Part shown: one piece after another, positions 8,320 through 16,187 of the stretch
Layout: each line of letters opens with the position of its first letter
How positions within the stretch are numbered: position 1 is the stretch's first letter
Source of the DNA: Candidatus Zixiibacteriota bacterium
GTDB taxonomy: Bacteria; Zixibacteria; MSB-5A5; GN15; FEB-12
Length of the DNA: 21,300 nt
Direction of reading: 5' to 3'
Assembly (NCBI GenBank): GCA_022564135.1
Contig: JADFLZ010000005.1
Coordinates: 1 to 21,300 of the forward strand
Notes under the pieces: model-generated
What the model saw: the letters and a program-made list of their open reading frames with translations, nothing else
Told to the model about the DNA's origin: nothing
Databases searched by the model: none
Position numbers and translations under genes: made by a program

Positions 8320-10254
8320 GTGACTACTCGTTGTTATAGCTGTTTCTACATTTGTGCCCTGGTCCTGATGGCTGTGGTTGTCTCAGTTGAGCCGGCTTTC
8401 GGGCAAAAACTAAGGCAGGACATTCAGGACGCCCTTGATCAGGGGGATTCGTCCAAGGCTGTCAGCCTGCTGGCCAATGAAATCAGGTTAGACCCGGCCT
8501 ATCATATTAATTATTTCACTCTTGGTAGAATTTACTACAATCGCCTGCAATACAGTGAGGCGCTGGCTCAATTCGAAAAGGCGCTGAAAAAGAAAAAGAA
8601 ACACTTCCAGTCTCTTTATTTTTTGGGACTGTCACAACTTAAGCTCGGCGAAATAGCAGCTGCCGAAAAATCAATGAATAGAGGTCATAAGAAAGCCAGC
8701 AAATTAAAAGCCTGGTTTGAGAACGGCCTCGGACTTGTCAAACTTGCCCAGGAAGATTATCAGGAGGCAGACCGTTCGTTCAGGCGGGCTCTGGCCATTG
8801 ATCCCGACAACGCTGAGTACCATATTAATCTCGGCGACGCCAATTTCTATCAGGGTATTCCGGCTCTGGCAATTTTAGAATATGAAGAGGCTCTCAAAAT
8901 TGATACTGCTTCACTCGAAGTTTACTACCATTGGGCTGAAGCCTGCCTGGAGATGAGAGATTACAATTGTGCTATTGAAAAGTTGAAAATTGTACTTGTA
9001 AAAGACAGCACCCATGCACCTGCCTGGATGCGTGCCGGAGGAATTTATTATAAGGCCGCCCGCTCTGCCACTACCCGCGATGATCGCACCAAACGTTTCA
9101 AAGACGCTATCGGCTCCTATCAAAAGTATTTTAAACTTTCCGAAGCCGCCGCGGATTCTTCCAATTACCGCGCTTACTTTGATATGGCCATGTCGTATTA
9201 CTCTCTCAGAGGTTACGAAGAAGCTGTTTCATATTTTGAAAAACTTTTTGCGATTCCGTATGTACCGCGCGACGCTTATTTTTATTATGGCAAATCACTC
9301 TGGGGTGTCAGAGACTATAATAAATCCGGTGAGGCTTTGCTCAGCCAAATTGAATGGGCCGAGGCGCAGAATAAAGATTTTTACCGCTCTACTGTAAGAG
9401 AGGTCGAACTGTACAAGCTTTTGGGTGACGCTTTTTATTATCGCAAACCGCGTCAGTTTATGAGCGCTATGCCCTGGTATCAGAAGTCACTTGAAGTTGA
9501 CCCCGACCAGCCCAGACTTCTTCAGAATATCGCCATCGCCTACCATAACAATAAGAGCTATGCTCAGGCTATTGACTTTTATCTGAGGAGAATAGAACTG
9601 GGGATAGACTCGGCATCTTTCAGTTTTATCAAAAACGCCGGACTCTGTGCCCTGCATCTGGCCAATAATGGCGCTGACGGTGAAGATTTGGATATTGATG
9701 AAGAAGAATTAGAAGAAGAAAGCGGCAACGGGGAAGAGGAGTTTAATCAGCAGACAGCAGACCCTGATGTTGACTACTATCAGCTGGCTATCGACCTGCT
9801 GACCCAGTATATCTCACACCAGCCCGATGATGCCAAAGTAGTCAGTTTGCTGGCCAATACGCATCTTTATCAGCTGGCCAACTGCAGCGAAGGCGTCAAG
9901 TGGTTTAACAGGCTGCTTGAACTGGAGCCCGGTAACTGCGACGCCAAAAAGGCCATAGGCTTTGCCTATTTCGGGGGGCTCTGCACCAAAAATTATTCAA
10001 AAGCTTTGAGCGTTCTAAAAGACGCTAATAAGTGCCTCATTAATCAAAAGGGGGCCTGCTCCGACGCTGAGTTAATTATGTGGATAGCTCAGTGCTACCA
10101 CTTGCGCGGCGCCGACAAAATGAATGCAAAAAAAGACTATAACGATGACTTCAAGAATGCTTATAATTGGTACGGCAAAGTGCTCAAATGCGAGCCCTCA
10201 AACAGTATCGCGAAAAAAGGGCAGGACGATTTAAAGTTTGAGTTTAACGATTAA
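8320..10254 (+). CDS. Exported TPR-repeat protein, first gene of the Ton operon
   Basis: 644 residues from GTG 8320, chosen because AGGAG (8304-8308) lies 11 bases upstream and because it opens a proper signal peptide (residues 1-28, ending in EPAFG before Gln29). The rest is about a dozen tetratricopeptide helices pairs, for example 'YFTLGRIYYNRLQYSEALAQ' and 'AEYHINLGDANFYQG', interrupted near residues 453-475 by an acidic spacer rich in Glu/Asp. The C-terminal part has many cysteines, consistent with an oxidising compartment. Such repeats bind partner proteins; a periplasmic scaffold for the Ton complex is inferred from the operon. A 48-base gap separates it from the next gene. Confidence 0.88.
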   Translation: MTTRCYSCFYICALVLMAVVVSVEPAFGQKLRQDIQDALDQGDSSKAVSLLANEIRLDPAYHINYFTLGRIYYNRLQYSEALAQFEKALKKKKKHFQSLYFLGLSQLKLGEIAAAEKSMNRGHKKASKLKAWFENGLGLVKLAQEDYQEADRSFRRALAIDPDNAEYHINLGDANFYQGIPALAILEYEEALKIDTASLEVYYHWAEACLEMRDYNCAIEKLKIVLVKDSTHAPAWMRAGGIYYKAARSATTRDDRTKRFKDAIGSYQKYFKLSEAAADSSNYRAYFDMAMSYYSLRGYEEAVSYFEKLFAIPYVPRDAYFYYGKSLWGVRDYNKSGEALLSQIEWAEAQNKDFYRSTVREVELYKLLGDAFYYRKPRQFMSAMPWYQKSLEVDPDQPRLLQNIAIAYHNNKSYAQAIDFYLRRIELGIDSASFSFIKNAGLCALHLANNGADGEDLDIDEEELEEESGNGEEEFNQQTADPDVDYYQLAIDLLTQYISHQPDDAKVVSLLANTHLYQLANCSEGVKWFNRLLELEPGNCDAKKAIGFAYFGGLCTKNYSKALSVLKDANKCLINQKGACSDAELIMWIAQCYHLRGADKMNAKKDYNDDFKNAYNWYGKVLKCEPSNSIAKKGQDDLKFEFND

Positions 10255-10302
10255 CTTGAGACTAATGCCTAATTTTTGAGATTGACTCAGGAGCTTCATT
10301 GA

Positions 10303-11343
10303 ATGACTGAAGAAAAGAAAAATTTAGCTGCTCGTAAACGTATTACTGAAAAAGAGAGATTCTCTTTTATCGGTTTTGAAGTCTTTCCCAAGGACCCCAA
10401 AGAACTGTTTGATTCCGATGCTGAGAAAGAAAAGTTTCTGGCTAATGTTCGGGCCAGACACGAAAAACACGACCATCTTCGGGAAAGCTGTACTCTCTTA
10501 GAAGAGAGAGTCTCATTTACCGACAGAATAGCTGTTACGGTCGGAGCGGTTATGGTCTTCGTAGCCTTGTTTCTGCCCTGGTACTCGGTTTACAATGAAA
10601 TTGTCGAAGATGCCCCGGTTGCACAGATAATAGAAGAGCCGGTAGTTAGTTCAGACGATCCTGAAGAAGCAGCTTTCGAAGACGGTACAGCTGATGTCGT
10701 AGCAGAAGATGCAGCAGCTGACATTCCGGCAGCAGATGTCTCTGAAGAAGTTAGTTCTGCGACTGAAGAAACTCCAGACGCTGAGGTTTCTGATGCTGAG
10801 GCAGCTGAAACTGAAGCTGCCGCCGATGATGGCCAACTAATCTACAGCCCGTTGACGTCAACCAGCGAAGAGTTAGACGGCGAACTGATTACCGCGCTGG
10901 TGGCCAAAAAATCAATTCATAAAGAATATGCGCGACTGTCCGGAATCGGAGGTATCATAAGTTTCGGTACAACAGGCTCATATCTTTTTTCATCGGGAAT
11001 ATCGTTGATACTTACAGTTATTCTATTTATTGTTTATACCTTACTTTGTGTTGGGCTGCCGGCCTATACTCTCTATGGTCTTTATGGCATAAAGGGTAGT
11101 CCGGACGAGCAGGCGCTGGTACTGAAGAAGCTGCTTAGATATAATTGGTTGCCGTTAATATTATTTCTTACTGGTTTCTTATTTGCGTTTTTCGGAACTG
11201 AATACGGTTTTGATGCCGCCGGAGCATTTACGAGTCTGGGTGACAGTTATGGAATCGGCGCTTATCTTAGCGTGATTTCGCCGGGAGTATATGTAGCCCT
11301 GGCAGGCTCAATAATTTGTGCGGCTAAAGGTGCGGAAATTTAA
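10303..11343 (+). CDS. Unrecognised four-helix membrane protein with acidic linker
   Basis: 346 residues, family not recognised. The N-terminal 70 residues are charged and probably cytoplasmic (FSFIGFEVFPKDPKELF). A first membrane helix spans about 75-95. A linker at 101-177 contains 27 Asp/Glu and no Lys/Arg and is rich in Ala, Val, Ser and Thr. Three further hydrophobic segments follow, near 226-260, 282-298 and 318-340, with a basic loop (about 263-280). By the positive-inside rule the acidic linker faces the periplasm. AGGAG (10289-10293) precedes the ATG by nine bases. It lies 48 bases after the TPR gene and 35 before exbB, so it is almost certainly co-transcribed. A role as an accessory part of the Ton motor is inference only. 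Confidence 0.85.
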   Translation: MTEEKKNLAARKRITEKERFSFIGFEVFPKDPKELFDSDAEKEKFLANVRARHEKHDHLRESCTLLEERVSFTDRIAVTVGAVMVFVALFLPWYSVYNEIVEDAPVAQIIEEPVVSSDDPEEAAFEDGTADVVAEDAAADIPAADVSEEVSSATEETPDAEVSDAEAAETEAAADDGQLIYSPLTSTSEELDGELITALVAKKSIHKEYARLSGIGGIISFGTTGSYLFSSGISLILTVILFIVYTLLCVGLPAYTLYGLYGIKGSPDEQALVLKKLLRYNWLPLILFLTGFLFAFFGTEYGFDAAGAFTSLGDSYGIGAYLSVISPGVYVALAGSIICAAKGAEI

Positions 11344-11378
11344 TTTTTTGATGATAGGTTTAATAAAGGAGCAAATAG

Positions 11379-12137
11379 GTGGTTAAACAGACTGTCTTTA
11401 TTACGCTTAATGCGATTGTTGCATTAGCAATTGGTTTATTTCTTTTCTATGGTGTCTTCAGATTTTCCGATGACCCCGTTATTTACTCTATCTATATGGG
11501 CGGACCACTGGTAGTCGTTTTGATTATGATGTTTATCATGCTTCTGATTTTTGTGGGCGAGCGCTATTTGTCGCTTTATAGAGTGGCTAAAGGACAGAGC
11601 TCGGTTCAGGTTTTCTTTAAAAAGCTGGTATTGTTACTACAGGGGAATGATTTTGATGGCGCTATTGCTGCCTGTGATAAACAGCGTGGCACCACAGCCA
11701 ACGTCCTCCGCGCCGGTATAGAACGATACCGCGAGGTCAAAGACAACAGCACATATAATGCTGAAAAGAGAATCCAGCTGACTCAGGCCGCTATCGAAGA
11801 GGCCAACGCCCTGGAAGGTCCTCTTCTGGAGCGCAACTTGATTGCGCTTTCCACCATCGCCTCGATTGCCACCATGGTCGGACTGCTGGGAACTACCGTA
11901 GGTATGATTCGAGCCTTTGCGGCGACCGGTAATGTCGAAGGCGGCGTTATTGACGCAACTCAGCTGGCGGTTGGTATTTCCGAAGCGCTGATTAATACAG
12001 CCGGCGGTCTTTTGTCCGGTATTGTGGGCATCTTTTTCTACAACTTTTTCGTGAATAAAGTAGATGGCTTTAACTATACCACCGACGAAGCTACTTTTGA
12101 AGTCATGCAGATATTAAAAGACAAACAGGGCATCTGA
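11379..12137 (+). CDS. exbB: MotA/TolQ/ExbB-family proton channel protein
   Basis: 252 residues. This is the inner-membrane stator subunit that, with ExbD, uses the proton gradient to energise TonB. Hydrophobic segments lie near residues 5-27, 42-60 (ending in the family-typical GER), 154-178 (LSTIASIATMVGLLGTTVGM) and 200-225 (ISEALINTAGGLLSGIVG). The last two are the diagnostic channel-lining helices. The long cytoplasmic stretch between them (AIEEANALEGPLLERNLIAL) is also typical. The GTG start at 11379 has AAAGGAG seven bases upstream. The extra N-terminal helix relative to three-helix ExbB/TolQ may be a signal-anchor, as in several FCB relatives. It sits three bases before the first exbD gene. 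Confidence 0.93.
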   Translation: MVKQTVFITLNAIVALAIGLFLFYGVFRFSDDPVIYSIYMGGPLVVVLIMMFIMLLIFVGERYLSLYRVAKGQSSVQVFFKKLVLLLQGNDFDGAIAACDKQRGTTANVLRAGIERYREVKDNSTYNAEKRIQLTQAAIEEANALEGPLLERNLIALSTIASIATMVGLLGTTVGMIRAFAATGNVEGGVIDATQLAVGISEALINTAGGLLSGIVGIFFYNFFVNKVDGFNYTTDEATFEVMQILKDKQGI

Positions 12138-12140
12138 TAA

Positions 12141-12614
12141 ATGGCGATAAAAAAGAAACGGCGCGTAAATATATCGATCGACATGACCCCGATGGTCGAT
12201 ATCGCATTTCTGTTGCTGATATTCTACATGGCCACCACCCAGTTTAAACCACCGGAGGCCAGAGCGGTTGAGCTGCCCGATTCACATTCACAAATCGAGT
12301 TGCCTGACAAGGATATTATTAATATTACGGTGACCAAGTATGATTCGATCTATGTCGATTTTGTGCTGAAAACCACTGTCAACATAGAAGGTCGGGACGT
12401 CCTGACTACTGCCAGGTTAGTAAGAACGGCCGACAAATTCACTGTTGCCCACGTAATAAACCGTGCCCGCGCCAGAGTCCCCCGAGCGCTGATAGTTATT
12501 AAGGCCGACCAGGATGCCAGTTTTGGCGTTATGCAGGATGTGATGAAATCGATGCAGGAAAACTATCTGGAAAGATTTTTGATAATTACTGACCTGGAAG
12601 TGGACGAAAAGTAG
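12141..12614 (+). CDS. exbD: ExbD/TolR-family protein, first copy
   Basis: 157 residues, with one membrane helix near the N-terminus and a periplasmic domain. The basic start (KKKRRVNISIDMTPMVDIAF) leads into the helix. Asp20 in MVDIAF corresponds to the essential proton-carrying aspartate of ExbD. The periplasmic part (about 55-157) ends with the VIKADQDASFGVMQDVMKSM helix region seen in the family. It begins three bases after exbB stops, so the two are probably translated together. The subunit forms the stator with ExbB and contacts TonB. Whether it serves TonB or a Tol-type job cannot be told from sequence alone; the tonB gene downstream favours the former. Confidence 0.93.
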   Translation: MAIKKKRRVNISIDMTPMVDIAFLLLIFYMATTQFKPPEARAVELPDSHSQIELPDKDIINITVTKYDSIYVDFVLKTTVNIEGRDVLTTARLVRTADKFTVAHVINRARARVPRALIVIKADQDASFGVMQDVMKSMQENYLERFLIITDLEVDEK

Positions 12615-12672
12615 ATTTCGATAGTAAACAATTTAGAGAATGGTTCGTTTTAATAATAGAGAGAGAAATTAG

Positions 12673-13323
12673 ATGTCTGGTGAAGTAGCAGCGCGGGCGC
12701 GAAAGCCCGGAAAAGGCGGCGGCCTTAGAAGACCAAAACGTCGGGTGACTATCCGTATAGATATGACACCGATGGTAGATATTGCCTTTTTGCTTTTGAT
12801 TTTCTACATGGTTACCACTGTTTTTTCCATGCCTCAGGCAATGGAAATTAATCTGCCGCCCAAAGACCAGACCGATCCTATCGATATCAAAGAATCCAAC
12901 TTGCTGACTATCAGAGTTGATGAACTGGGCCGCTTCTGGTGGAACCTCAAAATCCCGACCCCGGATAATCTGCCAATCTATCTGCCGTCCGCCCCCAAGC
13001 CGGATACTGTAGAATACATACTTGATTCTGATACTTTGATAGGACTTTTGCGAGAGCAAAACACTAAAAACTCAAAGCTCAGCACCTTGGTTTTGATTCA
13101 CAGAGATGCTACTTATAAAGATCTGGTGAATATCCTTGATGACATAGATCTGCTGGAGCGCTCCTGGAACGCTTATACGGCTAATAAATTAGATATAGAC
13201 GTAGGGGATATCCCCAAAGACCAGAAATTTTCTTACCGCTTCGCTATGGGTGAATGGGAACCGCGCGATGACAAAATTATAAGAAGCGCTGCTGAGCAGG
13301 CTGCAGAGAGGGGTGAGCTCTAA
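12673..13323 (+). CDS. exbD: ExbD/TolR-family protein, second copy
   Basis: 216 residues, a longer paralog of the preceding gene. A 24-residue basic leader (KPGKGGGLRRPKRR) precedes an almost identical helix entrance, with the key Asp36 in MTPMVDIAFLLLIFYM. The periplasmic domain (about 55-216) carries extra segments compared with the first copy, including a loop near residues 90-115 (LPIYLPSAPKPDTVEYI) and a long charged tail. Two unequal ExbD genes beside one ExbB are common in FCB bacteria and may form a mixed dimer. Its TAA shares a base with the ATG of tonB, so the two are translationally coupled. A 58-base gap separates it from the first copy. Confidence 0.92.
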   Translation: MSGEVAARARKPGKGGGLRRPKRRVTIRIDMTPMVDIAFLLLIFYMVTTVFSMPQAMEINLPPKDQTDPIDIKESNLLTIRVDELGRFWWNLKIPTPDNLPIYLPSAPKPDTVEYILDSDTLIGLLREQNTKNSKLSTLVLIHRDATYKDLVNILDDIDLLERSWNAYTANKLDIDVGDIPKDQKFSYRFAMGEWEPRDDKIIRSAAEQAAERGEL

Positions 13324-14045
13324 TGGCTGATAGATTTGACAGTGCCATCTATTCTCCCTACGGAGCCTATGAGTTAAAATCAAAGTATCAAAAATATTTT
13401 ATGATGAGTACTGGTATAATCACCGGCTTCTTTGTGCTTATTACAGGCATATATCTGATAGTATCAAGTCTTGATGATGACGTTATTGATTTAACAGGCA
13501 GAGTAATCAAGACAGTTGCAGACCTCGGACCTCCGCCAAGCATTGCCCATAAGCCACCGCAGATACAGGTTCAGCAGCCGGATATCGCGCTGCCCAAAAT
13601 TGGTATTCCCAAACCGGTTGCGGACGAAGAGATGCTTGATGAAGACGTGGTGCTGGCCACCAAAGATGAACTGGCCGAGATTGTAGCCCCCGATATTACC
13701 GCTGAGGGGGAAGGCATAGTAATAGACATAGATGATGATCCGCTGCCCGGTGATTTTATACCGGTAGAAATTCAACCGGAGATAATTCATAAGGAAAAAC
13801 CTGCCTACCCGCGACTGGCCCGTCAGGCACAGTTAGAAGGAACAGTACGCATACGCGTTCTGGTAAAGAAAGACGGATCTGTAGGAGATGCAATTATTCA
13901 GATAAGTTCAGGGATTACTTCGCTCGACGATGCTGCTCTGAAAGCTGTTTATGGATGCAAATTCAAACCGGCTATTCAAAATGGCCGGCCGGTCAAAGTC
14001 TGGGTCAGTTTCCCTTACGAGTTCATCCTGCACGCCAAGAAGTAG
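13323..14045 (+). CDS. tonB: TonB-family energy transducer
   Basis: 240 residues. TonB spans the periplasm and transmits force from ExbB/ExbD to outer-membrane receptors. A short cytoplasmic N-terminus with the FCB-style GAYELKSKYQK (14-24) is followed by one membrane helix (27-49). Then come a proline-containing linker (about 69-105, GPPPSIAHKPPQ), an acidic segment (about 100-150) and the C-terminal domain (about 157-237). That domain shows AYPRLARQAQLEGTVRIRV, a DGSVG turn, ALKAVYGCKFKPAIQNGRPV and a final strand. The start overlaps the second exbD stop by one base. It is the last gene of the operon, followed by a terminator. No TonB-dependent receptor gene lies in the window. Confidence 0.93.
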   Translation: MADRFDSAIYSPYGAYELKSKYQKYFMMSTGIITGFFVLITGIYLIVSSLDDDVIDLTGRVIKTVADLGPPPSIAHKPPQIQVQQPDIALPKIGIPKPVADEEMLDEDVVLATKDELAEIVAPDITAEGEGIVIDIDDDPLPGDFIPVEIQPEIIHKEKPAYPRLARQAQLEGTVRIRVLVKKDGSVGDAIIQISSGITSLDDAALKAVYGCKFKPAIQNGRPVKVWVSFPYEFILHAKK

Positions 14046-14080
14046 CCACGTTTTTTGTAAAGATTCGAAGATGTTTTTTT

Positions 14081-14113
14081 AGGCCGAAGATTTTTCTTCG
14101 GCCTTTCTTTATT
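14081..14113 (+). terminator. Intrinsic terminator of the Ton operon
   Basis: A perfect ten-pair stem (14081-14090 with 14095-14104), a TTTT loop and a T-rich tail lie 36 bases past the tonB stop. It marks the end of the 8320-14045 transcription unit. Confidence 0.92.
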
Positions 14114-14143
14114 TATAAATAATGAGTAATTAATAATGAAAAG

Positions 14144-15904
14144 TCAGTTACAGCTGACCGGTCCGGGGCCGCTTCTGAAAATGTAATCAACCAGATAGGT
14201 TAAATCGACTACGTCGCCGCTGTTACCGCTGCCGTCTATGTCAGCTTCTGCCGGACACAGTGGCGCCGAACCGCCCCTGAAGATAAAATCGACGAGGTAG
14301 GTCAGGTCGATTATGTTGGCATTGTTGCCTTCGGGATCGTTGTTGATATTCCCCCGCAGTCCATCACAACAGACATCGGCATAGTCCAGATCAAACGGCC
14401 GGTACTGGAAACAGTCACCATAGAAAATCGGCTCATGACCGCCCCAGTCATCAATGAAAACTAAATGGTCGAGAGTTGCCGGATAATAACCAAATTCAAT
14501 TTTAAACCAGGCTGTCATAACTTTTCCGGAGCCGGGTGGTAGTTCTGTCCCTGCGATTTCCCAGACTACCCGGCTATTGGCGCTGTCTAATGCTACAGCT
14601 TGAGAAAGTGTGAAATCGCTGGCACGGGTTGCTTTGGTCGAACAGGCGATAAATGTCATGGGAGCGCCGCCGGCATAACTAAAAGGAATCACCAGTTTTT
14701 TTAGCGGCTGAGTGTTGACAGCATAGATGTCTATTTTTGCAAAACCACTGCCGAAATATGTCGGTGGTCCCGGGTATATGGTATCGGCTACCGCTGCTGC
14801 TTCTTCTCTAAGAATCCACAAGCGGCCATCTATGTTGGAGCCGTATATCAAGCCATTTGATGCAAAAGGGTAACAGCCCCAGGTGCCGTTAAAGGCAGGA
14901 GGACCTTCGCCTTCGGGATAGGAATCATATCTGGCTATTTCAAGCGGGTTAGTTGGGTCGGAAATATCAAGCACAGCCACGCCCGATTCATAGTGCGACA
15001 AATAGACTTTATTACCTTTAACCTGGGCGTTGTGAGCCATACCGTTTGGTCCCAGATATTGTCCCACCAGACTGACGTTATTTAAGTCTCTGACATCCCA
15101 AATTTTTACAGATTTGCCGGTTGTTTCTTCGGTGGTTACAACATAGTCCCGGTTGTCAGTCGGCCAGACATTATGCACATAACCCGAATTGGGAACAGCA
15201 ACTCTGACGAGCAATGCTGGGGAAGACTTGTTAGTCAAATCCCAGATTGAAAAACTATGATTGCCGCCTTCGGCCACATAAACAGTATCGTTCATGGCAT
15301 AAATATCATGGATGCCGGAACTTATACCAAAGCTGGTGACATAGGAGGGGCTTTCAGGGTTTGATAAATCATGAATATAAACAGTATTATTAGCAGAGCC
15401 GATGCCTTCGACGTACAAATATCCTTTTAACGAATCAACACAGAGGTTATGCGATGTTCTGGAGCCGCCGGGATTTACAGCAAATGTGCCGACTATATGC
15501 ACGCTATCCGGTAAAAATGACATATCAATTACGATGATACCGTCATTTGTTCCGGAACATTCGGAAACGGCATAGCAGTAATTGCCCCAGGTCATCATAT
15601 CCCTCCAGAAAGCGCCGCCGCAGACTCCGTCGGTGGGACCCTCGGCAAACCCTTCTGTCAGCAGGTTGTCCGTGTTTACAAAGGCTATGCCATTGCCGAC
15701 ACCCATGATGGCGTACTCGGTGCCTGAGGGGTGTCTCCAGCCCCAGCAATCAGAGCCTTCTGATGGGTCAAGAGTCAGCTGACTTTCCAGGCAGAGAGAA
15801 TAAAAAGAAGTATCCTGAGCCTGTACTACAGCTGCAGGCAGGCAAAAAAGTGCAGAAACCGTCAAAATATTTAACACCAGATGGCGCTTTAAAACTATCT
15901 TCAT
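14144..15904 (-). CDS. Secreted LVIVD / choice-of-anchor-B propeller protein with dockerin-like tail
   Basis: 586 residues. A signal peptide (1-29, cleavage near VQA/QD) leads into a beta-propeller of LVIVD-type repeats (about 45-370). The marks are HN motifs (TSHNLCVD, VHNVWPTDN, AHNAQVKGN) and 'VAVLDISDPTNPLEIARYDS', as in choice-of-anchor-B proteins. A beta-sandwich, perhaps cohesin-like, follows (about 385-500). The C-terminus (515-586) is two calcium-loop/helix units, IIDLTYLVDFIFRGG and VVDLTYLVDYIFRSG, of the dockerin type common in Zixibacteria. AGAGGA lies six bases before the ATG. The protein is probably exported to the cell surface; its ligand is unknown. It stands alone, convergent to the Ton operon. 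Confidence 0.88.
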   Translation of the reverse strand: MKIVLKRHLVLNILTVSALFCLPAAVVQAQDTSFYSLCLESQLTLDPSEGSDCWGWRHPSGTEYAIMGVGNGIAFVNTDNLLTEGFAEGPTDGVCGGAFWRDMMTWGNYCYAVSECSGTNDGIIVIDMSFLPDSVHIVGTFAVNPGGSRTSHNLCVDSLKGYLYVEGIGSANNTVYIHDLSNPESPSYVTSFGISSGIHDIYAMNDTVYVAEGGNHSFSIWDLTNKSSPALLVRVAVPNSGYVHNVWPTDNRDYVVTTEETTGKSVKIWDVRDLNNVSLVGQYLGPNGMAHNAQVKGNKVYLSHYESGVAVLDISDPTNPLEIARYDSYPEGEGPPAFNGTWGCYPFASNGLIYGSNIDGRLWILREEAAAVADTIYPGPPTYFGSGFAKIDIYAVNTQPLKKLVIPFSYAGGAPMTFIACSTKATRASDFTLSQAVALDSANSRVVWEIAGTELPPGSGKVMTAWFKIEFGYYPATLDHLVFIDDWGGHEPIFYGDCFQYRPFDLDYADVCCDGLRGNINNDPEGNNANIIDLTYLVDFIFRGGSAPLCPAEADIDGSGNSGDVVDLTYLVDYIFRSGPGPVSCN

Positions 15905-16187
15905 ACAAATCCTCTTTAGAAAGTGTCGCTTAACTTCGGCGGGAGAGCAAACGATTCAAGTGAGGTAATTCGTTATAAAATAATACAACTTTTATAAATG
16001 TAAACTTAATCTGTTAATTGTCAATAATTAAAGGAATTTTGCCGGGGCTTTATTCACTCAGGACCTTGCCGCAAGCAGTGGGCCAGCGGGCCATAATTAA
16101 AAGTTGGCAAAATCCGCTAAAATATCATTGGACAATCTGGACTGCTTATTCGTTTATTGAGTAGACTATTGCTCTGGAGGGGAGTTA
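15905..16187. promoter_or_regulatory. Divergent spacer between two secreted-protein genes
   Basis: 283 bases, A/T-rich on the left and G/C-rich in the middle. A TTGACA occurs on the minus strand (16019-16024), but the nearest TATAAA is 22 bases away, too far for a standard promoter. Promoters for both flanking genes must lie here, but I cannot place them. Confidence 0.3.

Noticed and set aside
12586..13059. Minus-strand open frame of 157 codons over the second exbD
   Set aside because: It is antisense to a clear ExbD gene in an operon, with low-complexity basic translation.
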